Of a DNA stretch of 64,000 bases, positions 23,276-34,112 are shown in pieces (the stretch's first letter is position 1; every line of letters begins with the position of its first letter). The notes beneath the pieces are model-generated. The model saw only the letters and a list, made by a program, of their open reading frames with translations. It ran no database searches and had not been told where the DNA came from. The position numbers and the translations under genes were made by a program. The stretch is from Clavaria fumosa (Eukaryota; Basidiomycota; Agaricomycetes; Agaricales; Clavariaceae): contig OX637798.1 in assembly GCA_951802425.1 (NCBI GenBank), forward strand, positions 2,170,001 through 2,234,000. Direction: 5' to 3'.

Positions 23276-23580
23276 TGTCAGGATTGCTTACATAAGCAGG
23301 TTGGAAAGGACAAGAAAGGATCGCAAAAGAGTTGTGGGAAGTTTGCGGATGAGTCACGTGACCCGAATGGGTGGTGGATTACATAATGGGAAAATCACGT
23401 GACCCGGGCCTGGACGCATCACGTGATGCACGGGGTCCGAGCGTGGGAACGCCGGCAACTCCCAAACTGTTCGCTATATATACCACGTTGTTTTCTTACT
23501 TGTACCCTTTTCCCCTTATGTTAGTATCGTCATCATCGACCTTACGTTAAGTTGTGTGAACCGTGAGACTAAGTCTGACA
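23276..23580 (+). repeat. 5' LTR of Ty3 chromovirus
   Basis: Starts TGTCAGGATTGCTTAC and ends CTAAGTCTGACA, so the termini form TGTCAG/CTGACA inverted ends. A TATATATA box lies near 23474. The first ~34 bp recur at 28840 after the pol stop. Confidence 0.75.
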
Positions 23581-24233
23581 CAATACTAACATCAACCCCT
23601 GTCCGCCCTAGCCCCGTGTCCTAACCCGGCTAGCCTGGACCCCTATCTCAAACTGTCACACTCTGTGACAGCTTATCCCCCTCATCCTCTTTCTCTTTAC
23701 CCTGCCCACGGTGTGCAACAGAACCGTGTGAAATTTTTACTGTGTGTAGATACACATGACCAGACCCGGAGGAAGTCTACTGTGACCCTCCCCAAGAGAC
23801 ACCGAGTGCCAAAGGCCCGGAACTTTGCTTTACAGCTATGTACCAGTGAATCGTGTAGTGTACAGGGCACGGAAAGGCCCTATACATAGTTTTTCTGTAG
23901 TTTCCTGGTCCAGTGGACAGGGCCCTTGCTCTGTGACCATTGTCAGAAGGGCACATGGGCAACTCACTAGGAGTTGTGGAGTGACCACCTGGGACACCAT
24001 TCGGGCCCCATGCTAGCAACAAGTTTTATAGAATAAGAGTTCTATAAGTACCTAGATACATAGAGAGCAGCCTGAGAGGACAGGACTGCTAAGAGATCGA
24101 AGAAATCCTGAGTGCCCAAGGCCCGGAATTCTATTTACAGCGTCTGCGTCCGAGACCAGGTCGAGCCCAGCTCCCCCCCGATTCCCCTGTTACTGACGTC
24201 CCCGAAACCCCATCACCACCACCAGGGTCTGTG
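23581..24233 (+). other. Ty3 leader between 5' LTR and gag
   Basis: No gene recognised. Expected to hold the primer-binding site and untranslated leader. Confidence 0.5.
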
Positions 24234-25235
24234 ATGGCTGACCACGTCGCCCCGCCTGAAGTCCATGCCATGAGGCTGGATTTAGTCGTCGCCCCATTTG
24301 ATGGGCAAAAAAGAAATTTCCGTACATTCCTCCGGTCGCTCCGCCTCCTGTTTATGGCGAATCCGATAATCTATGCCACAGACCTGGCAAAGGTCCTCTA
24401 CACCCTCAGCAAAATTACTGGCGAGGGGTTTGCCGCAGAATGGGCAAATGTGAAGGGAGAGGAAATCCTGGGTAACAACGAGGTTGGAACCTGGGCAGAA
24501 TTTGTGGAAGAGATGAAGCGAGCGTTCGATGACCCGAACGACCGTGCAACTGCCCTCGCAGACATTGCGAGGTTGAAACAGGGTGTCATGACGGCACCTG
24601 AGTTCTTTGCAAAGTTCGAAACGATGTTCCGAAGAGCAGGGATGACAGAAGTGGCTGATTCGGACATCCTGGTCCATTGGCTGGAGTCGAATCTGAGCAG
24701 GAGGCTAGTGGGAAAGGTCTATGGTGTTTCGCCAATGCCAGAGACCTACGTGCAGTGGAAGGCACTTGCCGAAAAGCTAGATGCTCAGCAGCATCACCTC
24801 GATGGAGTCATCGCACAACAGAACTCTGTGCGTCCTGCTCTGCCTGCAACCAGCCGCCCCCTCCCTCAACAAACCCGCTTCGCCCCAGCCCCCTGTCCCT
24901 TCCTGGCCCAGCCTCTGGCCCGCACCCCTGCCCCTCCCACCATGCCGCGTCCCACCAATGCCGGTGATGCCATGGTGGTGGATCGTGCCCATGCCCCTGG
25001 AGTGTTGCGCACCTGCTTCCGATGTGGCCAAGCTGGTCACATGGTGAGAGATTGCCAGCTCCAGGACACACGTCCGCAGATCCCGAGGTCGCAGGTCCGC
25101 ACTGTGGAAAGCCAGGCACGTAGTGCAGAGGACTATGAGAACGAGATCGCACTGCTCCGAGACCGCCTGGATTTGCTTGAGAGAGAGAAGAGGGCTCCTG
25201 TTGAGGAGCTGGATTTTGGAGATGAGGCCCAGTGA
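24234..25235 (+). CDS. Ty3/gypsy Gag
   Basis: Capsid/nucleocapsid protein of a Ty3 retrotransposon, ~333 aa from the ATG at 24234. The body has the retrotransposon gag pattern (FDGQKRNFRTFLRSLRLLF, then TWAEFVEEMKRAFDD and FFAKFETMFRRAG). A Pro-rich linker follows, then one CCHC zinc knuckle, CFRCGQAGHMVRDC (~25014-25055), and a coiled-coil-like C-terminus. It overlaps the pol frame by only a few bases, with pol in the -1 frame. No lesion seen within gag. Confidence 0.85.
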   Translation: MADHVAPPEVHAMRLDLVVAPFDGQKRNFRTFLRSLRLLFMANPIIYATDLAKVLYTLSKITGEGFAAEWANVKGEEILGNNEVGTWAEFVEEMKRAFDDPNDRATALADIARLKQGVMTAPEFFAKFETMFRRAGMTEVADSDILVHWLESNLSRRLVGKVYGVSPMPETYVQWKALAEKLDAQQHHLDGVIAQQNSVRPALPATSRPLPQQTRFAPAPCPFLAQPLARTPAPPTMPRPTNAGDAMVVDRAHAPGVLRTCFRCGQAGHMVRDCQLQDTRPQIPRSQVRTVESQARSAEDYENEIALLRDRLDLLEREKRAPVEELDFGDEAQ

Positions 25236-28200
25236 GTCCGAACTGGAGTCTCAGGAGTAGATATCCCAGCCCCCCTCCCGTCCCTGTACCCGCAGCTAGT
25301 ATCCCAAAATACACTATCTTGCAGCAGAGACACACCCGGATTGGGGCTGAGGTGAAGGACAAAGCGGAAACGGAAACCGCTAAAAGTGAAATACTGAAAA
25401 GAGAAAAGGGGACTAGCAACCAAGTGGAGCCAACAAAGCACCTTGTAGAGGTGCTGAAGGACACCCTATTGCGTATGCCCCGAGAGCTCTCCATCCAGGT
25501 GCACCTGGAGGCTCTCAGCACTGGCAAAGGGGCAACTACGAAAGCCCTTGTCGACTCAGGCTGCACCAACTGCTTTATGGACTTGGAGTGGGCGAAAAAA
25601 GTGGGATTGGAACCATCTCCCTTGCTGAATCCAATCACCATGTATAATGTGGATGGAACACAGAACAGAGATGGTAAGATCCGGTATGGGATGGAGCTGC
25701 TTGTGACGGTTGGTGACCACCAGGAGCGGATCCACTTCCTGCTAGGGAAGACCCAGTCCCACATGGCGATCCTTGGGCATGATTGGCTAAAGCATCATAA
25801 TCCAGAGATTGACTGGGTGAAAGCTGAAGTAAGGCTCACCCGCTGCCCCAACACCTGTGCCTCCTCCCCACACAGCCACCGGTCTCCTGTTCGACCCTCA
25901 GTTCCACCAAAAGCAAGTACCCTGGCCTTGGCCAGTATCCCGGACACCCGTTTTCCCAACACTGGCCCTACCCCTGATTGGCCCAGCCGCTACCCTTTGG
26001 TTTTTAGTGAAGCAAAGTGGGATGAGCTCCCCTGCTCCTGCCCTGACTTTGATATCAAAATCGAGTTTAAAACAGACCCTGGACACCTCTCCTCTAAGCT
26101 ATACTCTCTGACGCGAGAAGAGATGGTGGAAATGAATCGCTGGGTGGATGAGCAGCTAGCTTCTGGACGAATCCGACCTTCGAAGTCCCCGTATGTGAGC
26201 CCCTTCTTCTTCAAATGTGAGAAGGACAAGCTGCGGCCGATTATCGATTACTCTAGGCTGAACTCGTATCTAATCAAAGACAAGTACCCCCTCCCACTCA
26301 TACGAGACACTGTGGATGTGTTAAAGGGGGCGACCATCTATTCCAAGATTGATGCGAAGGGAGGTTTCCCATCGATGCAGGTCTGGCCAGAACATCAGCA
26401 CCGCTGTGCTTTCCTAATGCCTCGTGGACTCTTCAAACCGGCAGTTATGTGGTTTGGGCTGCAGAATGTGCCTGCAACCTTCCAGCGCTTCATGAACCAT
26501 GTGTTGAGAGAAGAGATTGCAGGGGGGCATGTCTGAGCCTATGTCGATGATGTTATAGTGTTTGCAGAGGATTTGGCTACACATCAGTATTGGATGGATC
26601 GGGTCTTGAAGAAGTTTGGGGAGAATGGCCTGTGTCTCAGACTCAGCAAGTGCGAGTTTGAGAAGAGTGAGGTTTTCTTCCTGGGGATGAAGATCTCCCA
26701 CAACCGTCTAGAGCATGACCCAGCTAAAGGCGCAGCGATCCGTAACTGGCCCAGACTGAAAAATGTGAAAGAGGTACAAAGATTCAACAGGATGCTGAAC
26801 TACCTCTGCCGGCACATCCCGAACCTCTCTGCCTGGGCAAAACCACTCTTCCAGCTGACAGGGAAAGTCCCGTGGAGATGGGAGGAGGAGGAGGAAGCAG
26901 CCTTCCAAGATCTCTGCCTGGCACTAGTATCAGCCCCGGTCTTGGCTCTACCACAAGACAAAGGGAGATGGAAGGTAGAAACGGATGTGAGCAACTTGGC
27001 GACTGGAGGAGTTCTCTCACAGCAGCAGGTGGATGGGACTTGGAGAGTTGCAGCTGAGAAGAATTATGATGTGTACGACAAGGAGTTCCTGGCTGTAATC
27101 CGGGCACTATGCGAGTGGCGGGCTTACCTGATTGGGGTGGAAGAGACTATTGAAATCTGGATGGACCATGCTAACCTCCAGTACTTCCAGAAGCCCCAGA
27201 AGTTGAAACTGAGGCAGGTCCATTGGGTTGGAGAGCTCCAGTGCTTTGACTTTGAGATCAAGTACTGTACTGGGAAGTCAAACACGAAAGCTGATGCACT
27301 CTCACGGAGGCCAGATTATGGAGAGATGGTGGACGAGGATGCACCAGTACAGGTCTTCCCAGAGGCTGAGACCCGCACATCGTTCACATCAGAGATGGAG
27401 ACACTACTCCAGAAAAACAGCACGGTATATGTGCAGAAGCCGGAGGAGCTTGATGATGAGTGGACAAGAGATCAGATGGGACTCTGGCGGAAGGCAGAAA
27501 TCACTTGGGTGCCCCCAGAAGCACGTGAGGCAGTGCTCACCTTTGAGCATGACCTCCCCATCGCAGGGCACCCTGGTCCATGGAAACTGAGGGCGGCTCT
27601 GCTGAGGTCCTACTGGTGGGTGGGCATGGTGAAGGATTCCAATCGGTATGCAGGTGGATGCGAGACATGCCAACGAATCAAGCCTGATCGTACCAGGCGC
27701 GCTGCTCCACTCCATCCACACCCTGTCCCTGAGAGCCCCTGGGCAGTCATCTCTTGGGACATTGTTGGGCCTTTCCCCCTCTCACATGGTCACAATGCGA
27801 TCCTTGTCATTGTCGACAAGTTTACAAAACGAACTCTCATCGAAGCTATTGGCCTTGACCTCACGGGACTTGGTGCTGCTCGGATCCTTCGAGACCGGGT
27901 CTTCCGCGACCATGGAGTCCCGCAGAAAGTTGTGAGTGACCGGGGAACCCAATTTGTGTCCAGATTCATGAGGGAGTTCTATGGGATGATTGGAGTTAAG
28001 GCGAACCCGAGCACTGCCTTCCACCCACAAACAGATGGACAGACAGAGTGGGTCAATCAGGAGGTTGAAGTGTATCTCCGGGCCTATGTTGACCATCTGC
28101 AGGATGATTGGGCAGAGTGGCTATCCACAGCCGAATTCGCGCTCAATAACCGTGAGCACTCAGCCACTGGATTCACACCTTTCTATCTGGAGTATGGCCG

Positions 28201-28828
28201 GCACCCTTGGAATGGTGGTATCCGGCCACCTTCTGAAGTGAACCCTGCAGCAGACAAGTGGATGGCCAAGCTCATGGAATCCCAAAGAGCAGCCAGGGAT
28301 GCAATGGGGAAGGCGGCAGATGTGATGAAGGCTAGCTATGATAAAGGAAAGCGCCCAAGTCGTGAATACTCAAAGGGGGACTTAGTCTGGCTGGATACCT
28401 GGAACCTGAAAATGGATCGACCATCCAAGAAGCTTGACAACAAGCGGGCTGGACCCTTCACTATCGAAGAGAAGGTTGGACCAGCAGCATACCGACTCAA
28501 GCTCCCCCGAGCATGGTGCATTCACCGGGTTTTCAATGAGTTGCTACTCACCCCCTATATTGCTCCCTCTTTCCCTTCCCAGAACTTGCCTCCACCCCCA
28601 CCCCCCACAATTGACGACGACCACTTGGAGTATGAGGTGGAGGAAATTCTTGATGTCAAGAAGGTTGGATGGGGAGTGAAGTATTTGGTGAAGTGGTTAG
28701 GATACCCTGCAGAGGAGAACACCTGGGAACCTCGTTGCAACCTCACTAATGTTGCACTGTTGCTCCGGGACTTCTTCCAGCAATACCCTGACAAGGCGAA
28801 GTTGGCAGGTCGAGACGCCCAGCCTTAA
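25232..28828 (+). pseudogene. Ty3/gypsy chromovirus Pol (protease-RT-RNase H-integrase-chromodomain) with one in-frame stop
   Basis: In-frame from 25232 to 28828 apart from TGA at 26534-26536. Protease: LVDSGCTNCFMD (~25550). RT: LRPIIDYSRLNSYL, IYSKIDAKGGF, then the stop, then AYVDDVIVF (~26537-26563). RNase H: VETDVSNLATGGVLSQ, YDKEFLAVIRAL and KADALSRRPDY. Integrase: HHCC region with CETCQRIK, then the core SWDIVGPFP, VVSDRGTQFVS and HPQTDGQTEWVNQ. A C-terminal chromodomain (YEVEEILDVKK, YLVKWLGYP, NTWEP; ~28630-28740) places it among chromoviruses, whose chromodomain steers integration to heterochromatin. The stop sits directly before the catalytic YVDD, so this copy cannot make full RT without readthrough. 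Confidence 0.85.
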
Positions 28829-28839
28829 GAGGGGGGTGA

Positions 28840-29787
28840 TGTCAGGATCACTTACATAAGCAGGTTGGAAAGGCAAGTACCTTGATCACCCCAAGGGGTG
28901 GTGGCCCAGGCAGGGGCCGAGGAAGGACAAGGAGGAGCCCAGTCCAAACCTATAAGGAATCAGACTTTCCAGAGACAGAGAGAAGCAACTTGGCCAACTC
29001 ACCATGAGGGTCCTTGAGAAGGTTGCAGATACATCGATAAGGACCTTGGGTCAAGGAGCAATCCTTGATGAGGTGGGAAGGATCCCCACAAGCGAAGCAG
29101 TGGTCAAGGACCCAGTAAAGGTCCGCATCAGCAGGGACAAGTTGGACCCACCAATGGAAGGTGTTGCAGGAGAGTTTAACCCCAGTATGAGGGGCAAAGA
29201 GGGAAGAGCTGTGGAAGAACTCAACAAGGTGGTGACCTTGAAAGCACATAGCAGGCAGACTCTGAAGAGATGGTGAGAGGAAGGGAGCCCTCCTTTTATC
29301 CAATGACCATTAAGGGCTGATCTTGACCTCGATTGGACAAGGCCCCTATCCATCAATCACAATCACCCCTAAGAAGATCTCTGATCAAAGATCAGTTTCA
29401 CTCAATCATTACATGATGATAATCGATCAGACAATCATGACTCAGAACAGCTTGATCACAGATCACCTGATCCTCCGATCTAATCCCCAACAAGATCAGA
29501 CACAGCCGACCATGATGTAATGCATCGAAGCAGGGACCGCACTTGATCACTGATGACATCATCATCATAAGATTTCCAACAAGAATCAACACTGCTTGCA
29601 CTCAGCATTCCAGTGCAAGCACATAGCTTTCCCAATCATCTATCAATTCTGATATTTAATCAATGACTCATCCATCACGTACAGCCCATAGCTAGAGTAT
29701 ATAAGACCTGGGACCAGCCCACATGTACCCTAGCTTCGATCTTTTTGTCTATACACCTATTTGAGAAGGACTCAACTAAGTCTGACA
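28840..29787 (+). repeat. 3' LTR-like segment, three times longer than the 5' LTR
   Basis: After a purine-rich tract (AAGAGGGGGGTGA) it starts TGTCAGGATCACTTAC and ends CTAAGTCTGACA, like the 5' LTR. A TATATAAGACC box lies near 29699. Only the first ~34 bp and last ~13 bp match the 5' LTR; the 948-bp interior is unrelated by eye. Possibly an LTR of a different family joined by recombination or template switching. Confidence 0.5.
28966..29303 (-). pseudogene. Gag-like zinc-knuckle fragment (antisense within the 3' LTR-like segment)
   Basis: A minus-strand frame contains CFACGDPSHLIKDC (~29058-29099), a correct CX2CX4HX4C knuckle, in a ~117-residue open frame without other recognisable domains. 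It may be a relic of another retroelement's gag. A chance knuckle is possible. Confidence 0.35.
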
Positions 29788-30085
29788 GCAAACGTCACTG
29801 CTGAGAGTTTTGCAATGGAAGGATTCATCTTCCCACATTTAAGGTTGCAAGTCATCCCTCCTGAGAGCGTCACCAGCCACCCATCGATTGAGCAGAACCT
29901 CTATCAGTTCAAGTACTATCAGAGGTACACAAGAACCTGGATAAAGGACTGACTACTCAGAGCCAATCCACAGACTTATTACCAGACACTCTGACTATTA
30001 CAGGAGTATTCCCTGCATATAGAGAGACAAGTCTGACAGGACTACTGACTAGCATTAGAAACTGAACAGACACTTCACTCTACCC
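29788..30085. other. Unassigned segment between Ty3 LTR-like end and decayed copia
   Basis: No gene recognised. It could be leader sequence of a retroelement whose 5' LTR is the 28840-29787 segment. Confidence 0.3.
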
Positions 30086-33000
30086 TTGCACACCAAAGGG
30101 GTTTTGCTGTCACAAGCCCGACAATCTGGCAGGCATAGTGGTGGCCCACATCCCCAAAACAAATGGCCTGTATCACCTACCGGCCCCATCAGTTACTCCC
30201 TATGCAGCACATGTAGTGATCAAGCTGCAGAAGCTCACCTTTTACCAAGTGCACTGTGTCTTCAGCCATGTAAACTATGCAGTGGTGAAATATGCAATCT
30301 CTAGTCAAAAGGTCACTGGTATTGAGATAGAAGACACAGCCAATGCACCTTTTTGCAATGCCTGTGCTCAAGCCAAGCCGAATTGCCTCCCATTCCCTGA
30401 GAAAGCATCGAATAGAGCAGAGAAGTACAGCAAGCACATCCACACGGACATATGGGGGCCAACGGCCACCGCATCAATTGGTGGAAACCCCTTCAGCCAG
30501 TGTTTCAGCTGTCCAAACCATGGGGTTGGATTCATCATTGCGATTGAAAGCAACCTCACACTCAACTCAGATTTGCTTCTTGTCAGGGAAGTAGATCCTG
30601 TAACCTGTACTTGTCTGATCAAACCCAATGAAATAGCCAAAGTGTGTGTGAGTATCAAGTTTTCCAGCATCAACTATCTTCACCCAGGTGCGAGTCCTGA
30701 ATGGCACAGCCTTCGACAGGTTTGGGTGCTTACCAAAACATGCTCCATATGGTGTGTCACTGTCAAGTGCACAAGTAGGTGCATGGTTTTTTATCCACAC
30801 TGCGTGACTCATGGCTGCAGCCCAGAGGCTCTTTGGCAGCTTGGAGTTGATCAGCATGGCTCGTGCCAACTCGGCCTTAGTCCTGTTCCAGCATTCTACA
30901 ATGCCAACTTGCTCATGCATGTTGTGGACAGCGAGCTCACACTTTGTCCCCTTCTCAGCTAGGTGATCTAAGAAGACATCACCTAGGAACTCACCACTGT
31001 GGTCAAAATGGAGGTATTTGATTTTGGTGTTGTTGTGAGTGTTGATCTTGGCTTCAAGCTTTTTGTATGCGCTGAATGCCTGGGACTTCCTTTGTGTAGT
31101 GACTACCCCAGTCCATCTCGTCACATCATCAACAAAATCCATGGTGTAGTGGAGAAAGGTACATCCAGTCAGTGTTCTCATCCAACCCATGATGATGAAC
31201 CAGCAAACACACCTAATGCAGACAAAGCCAACAAACCTACCCATCCTCAAGATCTTGACCTTGAAGATGTAACCCGCAAAGATGAACATGACCACCTGCA
31301 TTGACCATGCCCACAACCTGGCTACTACAGAATGCTTGCTGGCCAAGCACCTCGAAAAGACAACATTAACATTGCAGTCAACACTCCAAACAGAGAACCG
31401 AATGACTTACCCATGTTTGTGCTCCTTGCCCATGTTCGTGCTCCTTGCAGGTGCCATGGGAGACGAACCATGCACTCTTGCACAGGCCCTCACAAGCCCA
31501 GATGCATACAAGTCAAAGGAAGCCTACCAGATTGAGCTAAACCAATTGAGCAAGCTACGCACCTGGGACATCATTGACCGCCCCCATGACAAACCTGTCA
31601 TCCCCTGTGGCTACATCGTCAAGATAAAGCTTGGTCCAGTGGGCGAAGTTCTGGAGTATAAAGCCCGAGTCGTCGCAGGCAGCCACAGGCCGAAGAAAGG
31701 TGTCAACTACGACAAAATGTTCGCAGCTGCAGCAAAAATTGCCTTGATTTGTGTCCTCCTTGCCCTAGCAGCTCAGCGCAATTGGGAAATTGACCAAATT
31801 GATGGAGTAAGTGCTTACCTCAATGCTGACCTTGTAGACGAGGTCTACGTGGAGGCACTGGATGGCGTTCTCGATGAAGGCAAGTGAGGGAAGGTCTGTT
31901 GCCTGCGAAAGGGACTGTATGGTCTTAAGCAAGTGGGAAGGCACTGGTATGAATGCATGGCCCACACATTCAAAACTTTGGGGTTCAATATATCCAAACT
32001 TGACCAATCAGTCTTTATTAGGACAAAAGGAGATGAAATGGTGCACATACCTGTGTCAATGGATGACATGATTGTGATGGGAAACACCAGGGCTGTGGTG
32101 GATATACAGTAAAGTTGGAACTGTGGGAATTCTTTGAGATAACAGATCAAGGGGAGCTGACTTGGCTCCTTGGGTTTGAGGTGCAGCAAGACAGAGCAGC
32201 AAGGACTGTGAGTGTCAATCAAAGAGCATACATTGAAGTGCTAGCATGACATTTTGGGCTTGGATCCTGCTGTCAAAGGACCAGTGCCCAGAGAAACCAA
32301 TAAACGTACCTTACCAAGAGGCCTGTGGCAGTGTACTCTGGCCAGCCATCATCACCTGCCCAGATATACAGTACAACTCTCTGTCAGAATCCTATTGCAG
32401 TTCATGCAGAACCTGGCTCGTGAACACTGGGAGGCTTTAAAACGAGTTATCACTTATCTCCACATGACCAGAGACCTCTGGCTCACCCTAGGTGGCCATA
32501 CCTCACACCCTCAGATTTTTTCTGACACTGACTGGGCATCGCAGGCAGATCAGCACTCGATTTTGGGATTTGTTGCAAGAGTAGGATGCAGTGCTGTCAC
32601 CTGGTCATCAAAGCGGCAAGTGCTGGTTGTGCAGTCAAGCATGGAAGCAGAATATATAGTGGCTGCGCATGTGGTGCGAGAAATTTGCTGGTTGAGGAGT
32701 TTCCTAGAGGAGCTAGACACACATGAAACCAGTCCAACTGTCTTGCTATTGGACAATCAATCAACAATTGCTATTGTACAGAACAGCAAATTCCATGTGC
32801 AGACAAAACATATTGACATCAGGTACCACTTTATTTGCAAGGTTGTCAAGCAAGGAACAATTGCCATCAGCTACATACCAACAAGCAAGAATGTGGCTGA
32901 TGGATTCACAAAGCTGCTGGCTTGCCTGGCATTCGAAATATTCATATGTGAGCTCACACTGTTGTCCACTTGAAGGGGAGTGATGGTAATCAAGCTGGGG

Positions 33001-33204
33001 CCTTACATAATCCTCATTCCTTTTTAGTCATGCCACTAGATGCTGCTACAGCTCAGTCTGTACTATGACTGAGCTGTGAGTAATTTTGATTTTCTTTTTA
33101 CATTTTCTGATATCCAAATGCAGAATGGATATCCTTTAGGTAGTTTGAAATACAGTCCATACTATGACTGAGCTAACAGATATCCTTTAGCCTTAATTTC
33201 TTTA
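30086..33204 (+). pseudogene. Decayed Ty1/copia copy with an inverted integrase segment
   Basis: Matches the young copia at 52169-56568 from the pre-integrase zone onward. Plus strand 30138-30490 reads IPKTNGLYHLPAPS, VTGIEIED and CNACAQAKPNCLPFPEKAS up to TASIGGN. From ~30490 to ~31150 the sequence is inverted: the minus strand reads YTMDFVDDVTRW, GEFLGDVFLDHLAEKG, EQVGIVECWNRT and FPDKKQ. The plus strand then resumes with HPTHDDEPANTPNAD, the RT (PVIPCGYIVKIKLGP, WEIDQIDGVSAYLNAD; ~31540-31880) and RNase H (SDTDWASQADQHS, EAEYIVAAH; ~32520-32680), ending at a stop at 32971-32973. Multiple stops and shifts; no 5' LTR or gag remains. CpG is scarce compared with the young copy. Confidence 0.85.
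32981..33204 (+). repeat. 3' LTR of the decayed copia
   Basis: Starts TGATGGTAATCAAGC and ends CCTTAATTTCTTTA, aligning along its length with the 232-bp LTRs at 51272 and 56337. It keeps the CTCAGT...ACTGAG inverted motifs. Most differences look like CG to TG or CA changes. Confidence 0.85.
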
Positions 33205-33452
33205 GGGTAAACCCAAGGGTATCTCCACGTTTACTCATACCCACACCTGGGATGTTTACCCATCAAAATGAGCCCTAGAACAATCAAAACAGACAAGAAT
33301 TGAGTGAGATATGCTTGAAACAGTGATTTCAGATTGTTATAAGCATATCTCACTCAATTCCTGTCTGTTTTGGATGTTCTAGGGCTCATTTTAAAGCGCA
33401 CGGGTAGCAGAATCCTTACCTGTACCCTACCCATACCCATGTTACACCCTAA
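33203..33452. mobile_element. hAT-like MITE (copy 1)
   Basis: Ends TAGGGTAAACCCAAGGG / ...GTTACACCCTA with an internal hairpin: TTGAGTGAGATATGC pairs with GCATATCTCACTCAA, flanked by AGCCCTAGAAC / GTTCTAGGGCT. Shares this layout with 49298-49595. Its 8-bp flanks do not match each other here. Confidence 0.6.
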
Positions 33453-34026
33453 GCACAATGTGGCACAATGCACATATTGTGCAGGAGAAACAACTGATGT
33501 GGTGTGCATGATTATGCACACAATGCAGCACAGTGCCAATCTATGCACATTTGTGCACACATCTGCACACATGTGTGCACATCTGCACACACATGCACAC
33601 ATGTGCAAATGTGCATAATCATGCACTGTGCTGCACTGTGTGCATAATCATGCACACTATATCAGTTGTTTTTCCTGCACAATATGTGCACTGTGTTGCA
33701 TTGTGCTGCACAAGTGTGTGACATCATGCAGCACAATGCAACACAGTGCACATATTGTGCAGGAAAAACAACTGATATAGTGTGCATGATTATGCACACA
33801 GTGCAGCACAGTGCATGATTATGCACATTTTGTACATGTGTGCATATATGCACATGTGTGCACAGATGTGCACACATGTGTGCAGATGTGCACATGTGTG
33901 CACAGATGTGTGCAGATGTGCACATGTGTGCACAGATGTGTGCAGATGTGCACATGTGTGCACAGATGTGTGCATGTGTGTGCAGATGTGTGCATGTGTG
34001 TGCAGATGTGTGCATGTGCACACATG
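33453..34026. repeat. Right subterminal array of the 11.7-kb element
   Basis: GTGCA-rich repeats as on the left, with CAGATGTGTGCAGATGTGCA iterations at ~33880-34020 and a second long palindrome centred near 33722 (arms ~33650-33715 and 33728-33800). Its start mirrors the truncated palindrome left of the Ty3 LTR, so the two halves were once joined. Confidence 0.9.
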
Positions 34027-34082
34027 TGTGCACATGAAAGTTAGGCATGGTTTGACAATTTTGTCCAGTTTGACCCCTCATA
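34027..34082 (-). repeat. Right terminal inverted repeat of the 11.7-kb element
   Basis: Inverse of 22412-22467; followed by the target duplicate TAAGGC at 34083-34088. Confidence 0.85.
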
Positions 34083-34112
34083 TAAGGCGGTCAACCAGAA
34101 GGGTGTGACCTC

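Larger units (their letters stand above)
22412..34082. mobile_element. 11.7-kb terminal-inverted-repeat element with GTGCA-rich arms
   Basis: Inverted ends of ~56 bp start TATGAGGGG at 22412 and finish CCCCTCATA at 34082. Both continue CAAACTGGACAAAATTGTCA and AACCATGCCTAACTTTCATG on the appropriate strand. TAAGGC flanks both sides (22406-22411 and 34083-34088). The paralogous Ngaro repeat at 22083-22100 shows the empty site with a single TAAGGC, proving a 6-bp target duplication. No transposase is visible; apart from nested retroelements only ~1.5 kb of arms remains. Probably a non-autonomous DNA transposon later used as a landing pad. Superfamily not recognised. Confidence 0.8.

Noticed and set aside
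22320..23386. His/Cys/Met-rich ORFs resembling metal-binding peptides
   Set aside because: Produced by GTGCA/CATGCA repeats in the TIR element arms, open on both strands at once.
33354..34108. Similar His/Cys-rich ORFs at the other arm
   Set aside because: Same repeat origin as on the left side; mirrored on the opposite strand.
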